The notes beneath the pieces are model-generated. The model searched no databases. It was not told the origin of the DNA and saw only the letters and a program-made list of their open reading frames with translations. Below are positions 1 through 16,021 of a stretch of 64,000 nucleotides of DNA, one piece after another (positions within the stretch are counted from its first letter, which is position 1; every line of letters starts with the position of its first letter). The translations under genes and the position numbers were made by a program. Source of the stretch: Mycoplasma sp. NEAQ87857 (GTDB lineage Bacteria > Bacillota_I > Bacilli_A > Mycoplasmatales > Metamycoplasmataceae); the NCBI RefSeq assembly GCF_009792315.1, contig NZ_CP045542.1, forward strand, positions 248,001-312,000. The letters are read 5' to 3'.

Positions 1-2418
1 TTCTTGTTCAATTAATACATTTACCGCATCTCTTAAATCAAAAAATTCTTTGTATTGCTCTAATACTTGTTTGTTAACCTTGATCTCATCTTTATTTTCA
101 AATGATTCAAGCATAATAGATTCTTGTTTATTGGTTTTATTAAAGAAACCATATGCTTCTTCAGCGGTAGTTGGAATAATTGGAGCTAAAGCTATTAATA
201 AGAAATCTAAAATTTCATATAAATTAGCTAATACCATTTGTCTTTCGGTATTATCTTCTTTACGAACATATAAAATATCTTTAGTTACTGATAAATAAAA
301 GGCTGATAATTCAACAACATAGTTATTAATTAATTTAATTACATTAATAAATTTGTAATCATCATACGCTTTAATAACTTTAACTTTTAATTCTTTTAAT
401 TGTTCTTGAATAAATAAATGAATTCCATTACGTTCTACATTAGAATAGTTGTAATTATTTAAGTTACCTAATAAGAATTTGATGGTGTTTCTTAATTTAC
501 GATAAATTTCAGCATTTTGATCTAAGATTTGGTTTGAAATATGAACATCGTTTGAGTATTCACTATTTGCAGCTCATAATCTTAAAATATCAGCACCTTT
601 TGATGAAACTACTTCTAAAGGACTAATCACATTACCTTTAGACTTAGACATTTTTTCACCTTTACCATCTAAAACAAATCCATGAGAAATTAAGTTTTTA
701 TATGGACTTACACCTTTATAAGCTACTGAGTTTATAATTGAAGAGTTAAATCATCCACGATATTGATCAACTCCTTCTAAATATAAATCATATGGTGATT
801 CAATTCCATCAGCGATATTTGTTGCAATCGAAGAAACTCCTGAATCAAATCAAACATCCATAATATCCATTTCTCTAGTGTAGCCTAAACCTCTATAAGC
901 TTCAGGTAATAATTCATCTGTTTCTTTAGCTCATCAAATATCTGTACCTTCTTGTTCTACAAGGTTAATTACATAATCAAAGATTGCTTCTTTAATTACT
1001 GGGTTTTGATCTTTATCATAGAAAATAATTAATGGGACTCCTCAAGTTCTTTGTCTTGAAATAGTTCAATCGTGTCTATTTTCAATCATTTGCATTAAAC
1101 GATCTTTAGCTCAATTTGGATAAGTTGTTACATTATTTTTAATTTGATTTAGAATTTGGTCTCTAATTTTGTCAATAGATACAAATCATTGAGGTGTACC
1201 ACGATAAATAATAGGTAAATGAGTTCTTCAATCATGAGGATATGAGTGTTTAATTCTTTGGAAACAAAGCATATTATTACCTAAAAACTCTGAAACTTTT
1301 TTGTTAGCATCATCATAAAAAATACCATCAAAATCAGTATTTGTACCAAAGATATATCCCTTATCATCAACGTGCATTATCATTTCTAATTTATGAGCTT
1401 TTCCAATCATAAAGTCATCTTCACCAAATAAAGGAGCTATATGAACTAAACCAGTTCCACTATCAGCACTAACATGATGACCTATTACAACAGGAGCATT
1501 GTGTTTTAAAATCGGAGTTTGATAAGTTGCTAAATTAGCGATATCTTTACCAAAGAAAGTTGATACAACTTCTTCATTTTCTCAATTTAATTTAGTTTTT
1601 AAATCTTCAAATAATGCACTTGCAACTATGTATCTTTGATTATTAGCTTTTACTACAAAGTATTCTAATTCTTCTCCTACAGCAACTCCTGCATTTGCAA
1701 TTAATGTTCAAGGAGTTGTGGTTCATATAATTAATTTATCATCTTTGTTGATTAATGGAGTTTTTGAATCAACAACATTAAATGCTACATAAATTGATGG
1801 ACTAACGACATCTTGATATTCAACTTCAGCTTCAGCTAAAGCACTTTGACTACTAGGTGATCAATAAACAGGTTTTAATCCTTTATACACTAAACCATCA
1901 AGCACCATTTTCTTAAACACTTTTAATTGTTTTGCTTCATAGTTCTTATCTAAAGTGATGTATATATTTTCTAAATCACTAAGTAATTGCAATGTACTAA
2001 ATTGTTTCTTTTGTTTTTCAACTTGTTTTAATGCATATTTTGCAGCTTTTTTTCTTAAGATGTATGGGGTTAATTCATCTTTGTTGATTTTTGATTCAAC
2101 TAACATTTTATGCTCAATAGGTAATCCATGAGTATCTCATCCCGCAACAAAAGGTGAATAGTATCCTTGAAGTGATTTATATCTAACAACTATATCTTTA
2201 AGAATTTTATTTAAAGCATGACCTACGTGTAAATCTCCATTAGCGTAAGGGGGACCATCATGTAAAATAAATGATGTGTTATTTTGATTTTTCTCCAATA
2301 CTTTTTTATAAATTTGATTATCTAATCATTGTTTACGAAACATTGGTTCTTTAGTTACTAAATTAGCTCTCATATCGAATTTAGTAAAAGGCATATTTAA
2401 TGTTTTTTTATAATCCAT
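1..2418 (-). CDS. ileS: isoleucine--tRNA ligase, 3' end outside window
   Basis: Class Ia aminoacyl-tRNA synthetase that charges tRNA-Ile in the cytoplasm. The visible 806 residues begin [15 protein letters not shown]. They carry a HIGH-type motif (HVGHA, after [10 protein letters not shown]) and the KMSKS loop (KMSKSKGNV, encoded near 635-655). In-frame TGA codons are read as Trp throughout, for example in the GWDTHG motif. The start at 2418 is set by GGAGAA at 2422-2427. An IleRS is about 890 aa, so roughly the last 80-90 residues, including any C-terminal zinc site, lie outside. No T-box leader is seen upstream; the terminator of the tRNA operon lies 40 nt away. Identity is certain from motifs. 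Confidence 0.97.
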
Positions 2419-2458
2419 TATTTCTCCAATCATATTAATAAAATTAAATTAATTATAT

Positions 2459-2512
2459 AAAAAAATAACTCTATTTTATCAACTTTTCTAGCGAATAAAA
2501 TAGAGTTATTTT
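2459..2512 (-). terminator. terminator of the tRNA operon
   Basis: A long near-perfect stem (about 18 bp, AAATAACTCTATTTTAT pairing with its complement) is followed on the minus strand by a T run. It lies directly after the CCA end of tRNA-Phe, so it ends the eight-tRNA transcript just before ileS. Confidence 0.85.
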
Positions 2513-2588
2513 TGGTGGCCCCGGCAGGAATCGAACCAGCGACACACAGAGCTTCAATCTGTTGCTCTACCAACTGAGCTACAGGGCC
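2513..2588 (-). tRNA. tRNA-Phe(GAA)
   Basis: 76-nt cloverleaf with encoded CCA. The acceptor GGCCCTG pairs with CGGGGCC. The anticodon loop TTGAAGC gives GAA, and a TTCGATT T-loop is present. It is the last gene of the minus-strand tRNA operon. Confidence 0.97.
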
Positions 2589-2592
2589 AAAA

Positions 2593-2669
2593 TGGCGGTC
2601 CAGACGGGGATCGAACCCGCGATCTCCTCCGTGACAGGGAGGCGTATTAAACCACTTTACCACTGGACC
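2593..2669 (-). tRNA. tRNA-Asp(GTC)
   Basis: 77-nt cloverleaf with encoded CCA. Anticodon stem CCTCC/GGAGG with loop CTGTCAC gives GTC. Acceptor GGTCCAG pairs with CTGGACC. Confidence 0.97.
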
Positions 2670-2670
2670 A

Positions 2671-2746
2671 TGGTTGCGGAGACAGGACTTGAACCTGTGA
2701 CCTTCGGGTTATGAGCCCGACGAGCTGCCAACTGCTCCACTCCGCT
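2671..2746 (-). tRNA. initiator tRNA-fMet(CAT)
   Basis: 76-nt cloverleaf with encoded CCA and anticodon CAT in loop CTCATAA. Two initiator marks are present: an unpaired first acceptor position (A1 opposite A72) and a GGG/CCC anticodon-stem end flanking the loop. The bacterial initiator normally has C1-A72, so A1-A72 is a small variation. Confidence 0.92.
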
Positions 2747-2783
2747 ATATTAAAATAAATTGTTTGTTTAGATCTCATTACGA

Positions 2784-2877
2784 TGGCGGGTGATGAGGGA
2801 TTTGAACCCCCGCGGGCCGTGAAGCCCCTGCTAGTTTTCAAGACTAGTCCCTTCAGCCGGACTTGGGTAATCACCCG
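2784..2877 (-). tRNA. tRNA-Ser(TGA)
   Basis: 94-nt class II tRNA with a long variable arm and encoded CCA. Anticodon stem CTAGT/ACTAG with loop CTTGAAA gives TGA, reading UCN serine codons. Confidence 0.96.
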
Positions 2878-2953
2878 TGGTGGACCTAACAGGATTCGAA
2901 CCTGTAACCAACCGGTTATGAGCCGGTTGCTCTAACCGTTGAGCTATAGGTCC
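2878..2953 (-). tRNA. tRNA-Ile2(CAT), lysidine type
   Basis: 76-nt cloverleaf with encoded CCA and genomic anticodon CAT. The acceptor GGACCTA paired with TAGGTCC resembles the lysidine-modified isoleucine tRNAs of Gram-positives rather than the elongator Met tRNA, which is present separately at 2979. The Ile assignment is inferred from this resemblance; TilS would need to modify C34. Confidence 0.8.
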
Positions 2954-2978
2954 GAAGCTCAAAGTATAATTTTGTTTT

Positions 2979-3055
2979 TGGTAGCACCGAAGAGAGTCGA
3001 ACTCTTGACCTTCCGGGTATGAACCGGATGCTCTAACCAACTGAGCTACAGTGCC
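2979..3055 (-). tRNA. elongator tRNA-Met(CAT)
   Basis: 77-nt cloverleaf with encoded CCA. Anticodon loop TTCATAC in a TCCGG/CCGGA stem, fully paired GGCACTG acceptor and no initiator features. Assigned as the elongator by comparison with the two other CAT tRNAs in this operon. Confidence 0.88.
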
Positions 3056-3059
3056 ATAA

Positions 3060-3136
3060 TGGTGGAGAGTATGGGATTCGAACCCACCACCTCCTGCGTG
3101 CAAGGCAGGCGCTCTAGCCAAATGAGCTAACCCCCC
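3060..3136 (-). tRNA. tRNA-Ala(TGC)
   Basis: 77-nt cloverleaf with encoded CCA. Anticodon stem CCTGC/GCAGG with loop CTTGCAC gives TGC. The acceptor stem contains two G-T pairs. Confidence 0.96.
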
Positions 3137-3142
3137 ATTAAA

Positions 3143-3219
3143 TGGTGAAGAAGACAGGATTTGAACCTGCGACCACTACAGCCCAAATGTAGTGCTCTAC
3201 CAAGCTGAGCTACTTCTCC
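3143..3219 (-). tRNA. tRNA-Pro(TGG)
   Basis: 77-nt cloverleaf with encoded CCA. Anticodon stem CTACA/TGTAG with loop TTTGGGC gives TGG. It is the first gene of the tRNA operon. Confidence 0.96.
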
Positions 3220-3241
3220 ACTTTGCCTCTAGGCAAATACT

Positions 3242-3247
3242 ATTATA
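3242..3247 (-). promoter_or_regulatory. -10 box of the tRNA operon
   Basis: Minus-strand TATAAT preceded by GTG, about 22 nt before the 5' end of tRNA-Pro. No clear -35 box is seen. It is the only good -10 between the tRNA cluster and the AT-rich spacer. Confidence 0.65.
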
Positions 3248-3756
3248 CACTATTTATTAAATTACGAAAAATATATTTTTAAATATGTTTGTCGTGAAAT
3301 TATTATAACACAAATAACGAAAACTATAAATTATTTTTTTAATTTTTTAGTCCCTTAACATGTGCTTTAATATTTTACCATAAACTCATAAAACACTATG
3401 GTGATTTTTACGAAAATTCAAAGAGCATTCACTAAAAATCTATAACTTATACTTAAGAAGAAATTTTATTTTATTTACCTCTTTTTACTTTTTATTATTT
3501 TTTTAAAAATATGGTAAAAAATAGTATTTTTTCATAAAAAACGTCTATATACTAATGTTTTACAAATTCTTGCTTATCGAAAATAATATAATTTAAATGT
3601 GTAGGATATTATACACACTGTTTGCACATATGGTTTAACACTATTGAAACATAATATGTTTTCAATAAATCAAATATCACATACGAGCAAACTTAATTCT
3701 ATATATAAAACAAAATAAACTCAGTGAATATATAGAATTAAAGATCGGATATTAAA
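3248..3756. other. AT-rich spacer between tRNA operon and 3757 gene
   Basis: About 510 nt without a credible gene or structured RNA that I can recognise. A short inverted repeat (GTGTA...TACAC) around 3600-3618 lies about 140 nt before the 3757 gene and may belong to its promoter region. Nothing else is supported. Confidence 0.5.
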
Positions 3757-5043
3757 ATGAACACTTTAAAACAAATAAAAACTTGGTTTTTAGTAAATGT
3801 TATCGATAAGAAAAAGAATGTAATAATATTTTTTGTTATTCAATCTTTGCTTTCGTTTGCATCTCTATTTGTACTACTTTTAGAAGCTAATAACCTAGTA
3901 AAGTATTATGGATTTATACCTAAATCAAAATACATAGCATTAATTGTTTTGATATCTATTTGCATATTCTTATTAGTAATTCTATCTTGGAAAATTACAG
4001 GAAATATTATTTTCTTAACTAAAGTTGTTAAAAATGACCAAAACCCATTTACGTCATTATATTATGCAATGATATATTTTAAATATTTTAAAGTTTCAAG
4101 AAGAAGAAGAATTAATGTATTAAATTCATTCTTAGTTACAGAAGATCCAATTTTAAATAAAGTTTTGGATAATTTTAAAAATAGTAATTATGTTTTACAA
4201 GATAGTTATGCTATAACTATTTCAAATAAGTGAAATTATAGAAAATCAAATGACTTAGATTTTGTAGCAGCTGATGGAGATGACAAAATCGAGACATTGT
4301 TAACAAATTCTAATCACACAATTAATGATAAATTATTTTTCCAAGGAACAATTGATAACACTAAAGTTGAATTAATTAAAACTAAATACATTCCTAATAA
4401 GTATATAGAAGATAAAAATTGTTTAAAAGTAGTTAATAATACATGATTATTTAGCTCAAAATTAGTGCAATTGATTCAATACTTAAATTCAAGCACTCCT
4501 AATAAAGAAAAATGTATACAACTTTGTAACGATTTAAATCTTGCGTTATCTCTTTTAGATCATGATCAAAAAGTAAAGCTTAGCAATACTGTTGTTGATG
4601 CTATTACTTCAAACCTTAGTTTTTGATTCTTTATCAATAAAAATCTTGATCAATTAAATATTAATAACAATCAAGAAATATTAACTAAATTTAATGAACT
4701 TTTTGATTTAAATTCAATGCTTGATTACTCAATTCTTTTCAAATATCTAAGTGATATTTTAAAAAATAAAGAAGTTAAATATCATTTTGATAAAGTCGCT
4801 AAAACTCTTGCAAAAAGAAATGATATTTATAATACTTACTTAAGCATTACTAATAAATATGATTTAAATTTAATCAACACAACTTTAACATTTGAAAATG
4901 AAGATCAATTAAATGACTTTTATAAAGAGTTAAAAATTGACAAAACTATTAACCTAGAAAATCCTTTTATTACTATTTACCCTTCATCAAATACTTCTGT
5001 TGATATAAGAAAGGTTTTATATGCAATATACTTCACAAAATAA
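3757..5043 (+). CDS. hypothetical membrane-anchored protein
   Basis: 428 aa when TGA is read as Trp, starting MNTLKQIKTWFLVNVI. Two hydrophobic segments in the first 90 residues (about 20-45 and 65-90) should span the membrane. The remaining 330 residues are hydrophilic, rich in Asn, Lys and Asp, and look cytoplasmic or surface-exposed. A basic patch SRRRRINV follows the second segment. I do not recognise the family. The gene overlaps the next one (5021) by 23 nt, so the two are probably co-transcribed. No strong Shine-Dalgarno precedes the ATG. Confidence 0.7.
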
Positions 5044-5339
5044 GAAATATAACTTAAACAGTATTGATGATATCAAGATGTTTAATAATGTTTATTTCTC
5101 ATCAAGAGCTAAAATAATTCCTGTAATAGTAATCATAATTTTGTTATCATGTGAATTGGTTTTTATGACTTTATCAATGCAAGATACTATTAGGTTATAT
5201 ATCAACGAAGGTAAATATCCAGGAAATTCTTTCTTCTATCTTTTTATTCCTTTATATATTCTTGCTTTTGCTTTTTACTTCTACTTTTGAACTATTAATG
5301 TTATTTTTTGAATCATATTAAAAAAATCAAGGAAAGAAC

Positions 5340-5356
<17 letters not shown>
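5021..5356 (+). CDS. hypothetical membrane protein, probably truncated at the rRNA junction
   Basis: 111 aa, beginning MQYTSQNKKYNLNS, with GAAAGG about 6 nt before the ATG. Two or three transmembrane segments lie at about 32-52, 70-90 and 90-103. The last residues (KKSRKEQPHSL) are read from sequence that also belongs to the 3' region of the antisense 23S rRNA. The stop at 5354-5356 therefore lies inside rRNA homology. This suggests the natural C-terminus was lost when the rRNA sequence was joined here, or that the assembly is wrong at this point. Family not recognised. Confidence 0.5.
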
Positions 5357-8165
<2,809 letters not shown>

Positions 8166-8452
8166 ATATTTACCTATTGTTGATGTATATTCAAAGACAT
8201 TTCAATAAATTATTACATTGTAATAATTACTCGGTATCAAAACAAATTGACATATTAATATATAAATTTGTTGATGTCGTTGTAATATCTTTACTATTCA
8301 GTTTTCAAAGAACATAGAGAGAAAATTCTCTCAAAACTAGATATATCTATCGGACTATTATCAATAGTACATGACATTCTTGTAACATTTAAGCTGTTTT
8401 TATTAAAATAGTCTGGTTAAGGTTAATCGTTAAAACGATCATTGTACTCCGT
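8166..8452 (-). other. 16S-23S internal transcribed spacer
   Basis: About 287 nt with no tRNA gene, as in other mycoplasmas. It contains a GTTCTTTGAAAACT block, which also occurs in the 16S leader near 9985-10000, and a GAGAGAATTTTCTCTC hairpin near 8318-8335. These are likely antitermination or processing elements. Confidence 0.75.
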
Positions 8453-9960
<1,508 letters not shown>

Positions 9961-10027
9961 TTGACTGTCATGTATTGTATATATCTAGTTTTCAAAGAAC
10001 TTTCTTTAGCAATTTGTTTGCTTAACT

Positions 10028-10054
10028 ATTATAACAATAAAAACAATTTTTCAA
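10028..10054 (-). promoter_or_regulatory. rRNA operon promoter
   Basis: Minus-strand TATAAT at 10028-10033 with TTGAAA at 10049-10054, a 15-nt spacer, about 70 nt upstream of 16S. The leader between them carries a TTCTTTGAAAACTAGA block shared with the 16S-23S spacer. Confidence 0.65.
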
Positions 10055-10055
10055 A

Positions 10056-10268
10056 ATATTTTTTTGTGATTTTTTCTAATAAAAAATTCATTAAATTTTT
10101 GAGTTCTCTTGTTTAAATAGTCGTGAGGTTATTATATACTAAATTTTTAAATTTTGTTAAAAATAACAAAAAAAGAAACGCCATATTATATTTAATAATT
10201 TTGTTTTATATAAATTAACTTAATACATTATTTGATATATATTATTAACAAGGTTAAATGAATAAAAA
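10056..10268. other. AT-rich spacer upstream of the rRNA promoter
   Basis: Very AT-rich, with no gene or convincing RNA structure recognised. It separates the rRNA promoter from the rpmB terminator. Confidence 0.5.
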
Positions 10269-10293
10269 TAAAAAACAAGCTTAGCTTGTTTTT
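10269..10293 (-). terminator. rpmB terminator
   Basis: Stem AAAAACAAGC / GCTTGTTTTT with a 3-nt loop, followed by T residues on the minus strand, 60 nt downstream of rpmB. Confidence 0.8.
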
Positions 10294-10351
10294 GTAATTA
10301 TATATTAAGAATAATTTAATTTGTTTGATCAATACAAATATAAATAAAGGA

Positions 10352-10543
10352 TTATAACATTCCTTTGGTTTTTAAAGTTTTTAATGTTTTAGCACTTACT
10401 CTTAGTGTCATTCTTTGACCATCAATAGTAACTCTAACTTTTTGAAGGTTAACATTAAATTTTCTCTTTGAAGCATTCATAGCGTGTGAACGCTTATTTC
10501 CTGATTGAGGTCCTTTACCTGTTAAGACGTCTTTTCTTGCCAT
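10352..10543 (-). CDS. rpmB: 50S ribosomal protein L28
   Basis: 63 aa, [20 protein letters not shown]..., a typical L28 with the GNxRSHA motif near the N-terminus. It is a component of the large ribosomal subunit. The ATG is preceded by AAAGGAG at 9 nt. The gene is monocistronic, with its own promoter-like TATAAT at 10580-10585 and a terminator at 10269-10293. Confidence 0.97.
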   Translation of the reverse strand: MARKDVLTGKGPQSGNKRSHAMNASKRKFNVNLQKVRVTIDGQRMTLRVSAKTLKTLKTKGML

Positions 10544-10579
10544 TAGGAGCTCCTTTCTAAAGTAATAATTAGCTAATTA

Positions 10580-10585
10580 ATTATA
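10580..10585 (-). promoter_or_regulatory. -10 box of rpmB
   Basis: Minus-strand TATAAT preceded by ATG, 37 nt upstream of the rpmB start. No clear -35 box. Confidence 0.55.
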
Positions 10586-10684
10586 CATATAATCTACATT
10601 ATTGTATAAAGCACATAGATTATAACAAAAAAAAACAATTTACAAAAATAGTTTTATTTTGCTAAAAATTAATAAAATAAGAGT

Positions 10685-11734
10685 ATGAGCTTTTTTAAAA
10701 AAATAATAAATAAAGTTTTTCGTAAAGAAGAAACAAAAACTGTTGAACAGGTAAATAAAGAGATTAAAGAAAAACAACATTCAGAAGTAATTAATAGTGA
10801 TAAGTTTAAAAAATATGAATCAGGTTTAAATAGTAGTTCAAGTTTTGGTAAAAAAATATTAGAACTACAAAACAAATATCATCAAATTAATGAAGAATAT
10901 TTTGAAGAACTTGAAGAAATATTAATTATGTCAGATATTAACTTTAAATTAGTTGAAGTTATTATTGAAAAAATTAAAAATGAAGTTAAATTAAACAAAA
11001 TCACCGATACTAAATTAATCGGTGAAATTATTGCTGATCAAATGTTTGTTATATATACTAATGACTCTATTATTGATACTAATTTAAATTTTAAGGATGA
11101 TAGATTAAATGTTTTTATTTTTGTTGGGGTTAATGGTTCAGGTAAAACTACTTCAATTGCAAAAATAGCTAATAAATATGTACAACAAAATAAAAAGGTA
11201 TTAATTACTGCAGCAGATACTTTTAGAGCTGGAGCAGTAAATCAATTAGAAGTTTGAGCTAATAGAATTAATGCAGATATAGTCAAACCTAAAAAAGAAG
11301 GACAAGATCCAGCCTCAGTAGTTTATCAAGCTATGGAAAAAGCAAAAAATGAAAATTATGATTTAGTAATTATAGATACTGCAGGTAGATTACAAAACAA
11401 AGTTAATTTAATGAATGAGCTTCAAAAAATGGTTTCAATCATTACAAAATTCGAACCTTCTGCTCCTCATGAATCGTTATTAGTACTTGATGCAACTACT
11501 GGACAAAATGGATTATCTCAGGCTAAATCTTTTAAAGAAGTTGCAAATCTTACTGGTATTATATTAACTAAAATGGATGGAACTTCTAAAGGTGGAATAG
11601 TTTTATCAATTAAAGATGAATATAATTTAGATGTTAAATATATTGGTCTTGGAGAAAAAATCGATGATCTTCAAGAGTTTGATTTAGATTTATTTATTTA
11701 TCAAATGACTAAGGATTTAATTAATGAGCAATAA
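10685..11734 (+). CDS. ftsY: signal recognition particle receptor FtsY
   Basis: 349 aa, continuous across a TGA Trp codon at 11255-11257. The N-terminal 60 residues are charged and match the short acidic A domain of mycoplasma FtsY. The NG domain follows, with Walker A GVNGSGKTT (around 147-155), DTAGR, and TKMDGTSKGG near the C-terminus. FtsY docks ribosome-SRP complexes at the membrane by GTP-dependent pairing with Ffh. A TAAAAT box only 6 nt before the ATG and no Shine-Dalgarno point to a leaderless transcript. The next gene, ylxM, overlaps by 11 nt. Confidence 0.96.
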
Positions 11735-11960
11735 AAAATCAATCGAAAATGTTTCACGCTATATTGATTTATTTGAAAAATATCAAAATTTACTCACTCA
11801 AAATCAAAAACAAGTTTTTATGCTTTATTACTATGAAGATCTTTCATATGCAGAAGTTGCTAAAATCACAGCAACTACAAGAACTGCTGCATATGATGCT
11901 TTAAATAAAGCTATTAAAAAATTAGAAAAACTAGATAAAGAATTAGGTACAGATGCCTAA
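11724..11960 (+). CDS. ylxM: YlxM-family HTH protein (UPF0122)
   Basis: 78 aa, overlapping the end of ftsY by 11 nt. The helix-turn-helix resembles sigma region 4 (QKQVFMLYYYEDLSYAEVAK followed by TTRTAAYDALNKAIKKL). In Gram-positives ylxM lies in the ffh/ftsY operon and is thought to regulate SRP components, so its position here supports the call. Translation is probably coupled to ftsY. The mature function in mycoplasmas is not established. Confidence 0.88.
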   Translation: MSNKKSIENVSRYIDLFEKYQNLLTQNQKQVFMLYYYEDLSYAEVAKITATTRTAAYDALNKAIKKLEKLDKELGTDA

Positions 11961-11971
11961 TTCTTTTATTT
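11939..11971 (+). terminator. ftsY-ylxM terminator
   Basis: Stem GAATTAGG / CCTAATTC with an 8-nt loop, followed by TTTTATTTTT. The stem begins inside the ylxM coding end. Confidence 0.7.
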
Positions 11972-11998
11972 TTAGCAAATAAAGCATAAATGTGCTAA
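11972..11998 (+). promoter_or_regulatory. CIRCE-like operator of dnaJ
   Basis: TTAGCAAAT, 9-nt spacer, ATGTGCTAA: the 9-9-9 layout of CIRCE (TTAGCACTC-N9-GAGTGCTAA), matching 6/9 in the left arm and 7/9 in the right. It overlaps a TAAAAT -10 at 11996-12001 and ends 13 nt before the dnaJ ATG. HrcA binding here would block transcription outside heat shock. Site assignment is by pattern only. Confidence 0.7.
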
Positions 11999-12011
11999 AA
12001 TTTAAAATACT

Positions 12012-13127
12012 ATGAGTAAAAAGAAAGATTACTATGAAATTTTAGGTGTAGATAAAAATGCTACAACCAAAGAAATAAAAACTGCTTATCGTTCATTAGC
12101 TAAAAAGTACCATCCAGATAAATTAAAAGATGGTACTAGTGATCAAAAAATGCAAGAGTTAAATGAAGCTTATGATGTTTTATCAGATGATCAAAAAAGA
12201 AAAGCATATGACACTTATGGTCATGATGGAACTAATGGTCAACAAGGGTATGGAAATGGATTTGGAGGCTTTGGCGGATTTGACGCTGGAAGCTTTAGCG
12301 ATATTTTTGAAAATATTTTTGGTGGATTTGGTGGTTCAAGAACCAAATCACAAAATTCTCCTCAACGTGGGGATGATTTACAAATGATCCTTGATATTTC
12401 ATTTATGGATGCTATCCATGGAAAAACTGTTGTTAAAAAGCTTGATAAATACGAAACTTGTTTAACTTGCGCTGGAAGTGGTGCTAAAAGTGCTAGCGAT
12501 GTTATTAATTGTGATGAATGTAATGGTCATGGAATTGTACAAAAAGTATCTAATGGATTTTTTGGGCAAACTGTTCAACAAATTATTTGTCCAAAATGTA
12601 ATGGTTCAGGTAAAACAATCTTGCATAAATGTCCTAACTGTAAAGGTAAAAAATATAATAAGATTACTAAAGAAGTATCAATTGACATTCCTGCAGGATG
12701 CTCTGAAAGCTTAAGATTAAGATTAAATGGTTTTGGTGGATTAGGATACAATGGTGGTTCTAATGGAGATTTATATATTGGAGTTAGAATTAAACCTCAT
12801 AAATTCTTCCAACGTGAAGGAAACAATATTTATTTAGATTTCCCAGTTTCATTTATTGATTTAATTCTTGAAAACACAATAACTGTACCAACACCTTATG
12901 GTCCAGTAAAAATTAAACTAAAAAGTAATTATAAAAATGATCAAATTATTTCTTTACCTTCAAAAGGTGTTAAAGGTAAATATTCAACCGGAGATTTAAA
13001 ACTAAAATTAAAAGTTATTGTTCCTGATCTTAAACGTAAAGAACTTAATGGTTTAAAAGATGTTTTAAAAGATATTAATGATCACAGCAATGATGATTTT
13101 GTAAAAGCTGTAGAAAAAGAAAAATAA
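12012..13127 (+). CDS. dnaJ: chaperone protein DnaJ
   Basis: 371 aa type I J-protein that delivers substrates to DnaK and stimulates its ATPase. The J domain is residues 1-70 with the HPD motif at H34. A Gly/Phe-rich linker follows at about 77-115. The zinc region has four CxxC motifs: [24 protein letters not shown] and CPNCKGKK, the last with a degenerate tail. A C-terminal substrate-binding domain completes the family layout. Expression is probably HrcA-controlled through the CIRCE-like site just upstream. There is no Shine-Dalgarno. A strong terminator follows. Confidence 0.97.
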   Translation: MSKKKDYYEILGVDKNATTKEIKTAYRSLAKKYHPDKLKDGTSDQKMQELNEAYDVLSDDQKRKAYDTYGHDGTNGQQGYGNGFGGFGGFDAGSFSDIFENIFGGFGGSRTKSQNSPQRGDDLQMILDISFMDAIHGKTVVKKLDKYETCLTCAGSGAKSASDVINCDECNGHGIVQKVSNGFFGQTVQQIICPKCNGSGKTILHKCPNCKGKKYNKITKEVSIDIPAGCSESLRLRLNGFGGLGYNGGSNGDLYIGVRIKPHKFFQREGNNIYLDFPVSFIDLILENTITVPTPYGPVKIKLKSNYKNDQIISLPSKGVKGKYSTGDLKLKLKVIVPDLKRKELNGLKDVLKDINDHSNDDFVKAVEKEK

Positions 13128-13128
13128 T

Positions 13129-13163
13129 AAAAAATAGATAAGTAATATGCTTATCTATTTTTT
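13129..13163 (+). terminator. dnaJ terminator
   Basis: Stem AAAAATAGATAAG / CTTATCTATTTTT with a 7-nt loop and T run, immediately after the dnaJ stop. Confidence 0.9.
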
Positions 13164-13193
13164 ATTACATTAATTTAATTAAATATTTTAATT

Positions 13194-15112
<1,919 letters not shown>

Positions 15113-15130
<18 letters not shown>

Positions 15131-15150
15131 TCTTATCTATTTTTTATTTT
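15113..15150 (+). terminator. parE terminator overlapping the stop codon
   Basis: Perfect 12-bp stem ATAGATAAGATT / AATCTTATCTAT with loop GCAT, followed by a T run. The TAA stop of parE lies at the loop/3' arm border. Confidence 0.88.
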
Positions 15151-15163
15151 CAAAGCTTTAAAG

Positions 15164-15169
15164 TATAAT
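15164..15169 (+). promoter_or_regulatory. -10 box of the 15177 HAD gene
   Basis: TATAAT ending 7 nt before the ATG, implying a leaderless mRNA. No Shine-Dalgarno. Confidence 0.65.
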
Positions 15170-15176
15170 AGAGACT

Positions 15177-15992
15177 ATGAATAAACCAAAAATTATATTT
15201 ATTGATCTAGATGGTACTACAATGGATACTAAAGCAGAAAAGTGATTCCAAAAAAGACCATCGGAATTTACTAAAGAAATTGTTAAACAAGTTTCACAAA
15301 CCATTCCAGTAGTAGTTTCAACAGGAAGAGGTGTTAATCAAAGAACTAAAGAAATAGTTGAATCTTTAGGTTCAAGCAATTATATTGCTTGAAATGGAGC
15401 TCAAACAGTTATTGATGGAGAAGTGGTTTCTAAAGAAGTGATTAATGATGATTTAGCTCAAGAATTATTTAATGAAATAGCTAAAAATAATTGTTTTGTT
15501 GTATATAACTCAAACCCAAGAGAGCAAGCTTTTGTTAGAAATAAATTGTACAAAATGGTAATGGGATTTGGAAAACATACAGCTAGAATTTATAAAGAAT
15601 ATAATAATGATTTTCCAGTTTATAAAGCTTTAATTTGATCTATTTCAAAACGCAAAATTAGAAAATTAGCTGATAAATGATCAAAACAATTTGAAGGAAA
15701 ATTAGAAATTGCTCTAAGTGGTAGTTCTAATAGTATTATTGAAATTACTAGAGCAAATGTTTCAAAAGGTGATGCTGAAATTGCATATTGTCAAAGATTT
15801 AACATCGATCCAAAAGATGCAATTCACATTGGTGATTCTTTAAATGATGCTTCTACTAAAGGTAAAATTGGTAAACTTGTAGCAATGAAAAATTCAGTTC
15901 CTGAATTAATTGCAATGTCTGATGAAGTTACAGAATTTACTTGTGATGAATCAGGTATGGCTAAATACATTCAACAATTTATTAAAGATTAA
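15177..15992 (+). CDS. Cof-type HAD hydrolase
   Basis: 271 aa HAD-superfamily phosphatase, C2B-cap (Cof) type. Motif I is FIDLDGTTMD at residues 8-17, with the nucleophile Asp and general acid Asp two apart. Motif II is VSTGRG and motif IV is GDSLNDAS near residue 222. These enzymes dephosphorylate sugar phosphates, FMN or PLP; the substrate here cannot be told. In-frame TGA codons encode Trp. It is a single gene with its own -10 and terminator. A second Cof-type gene lies at 33279. Confidence 0.92.
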
Positions 15993-16021
15993 AAAATTAG
16001 GTTCAATGACCTAATTTTTTT
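15991..16021. terminator. bidirectional terminator
   Basis: Stem AAAAAATTAGGT / ACCTAATTTTTT with a 6-nt loop between the convergent 15177 HAD gene and the 16020 gene. The A and T runs allow use in both directions. Confidence 0.85.

Noticed and set aside
2419-2460. T-box leader for ileS
   Set aside because: The upstream region is only 40 nt and contains no T-box sequence.
2430-3121. Three minus-strand frames of 75-96 codons
   Set aside because: They run through the tRNA genes and have no coding character.
3222-3237. Hairpin TTTGCC...GGCAAA as a terminator
   Set aside because: Too short, no T run, and located between the tRNA promoter and tRNA-Pro; at most a processing stem.
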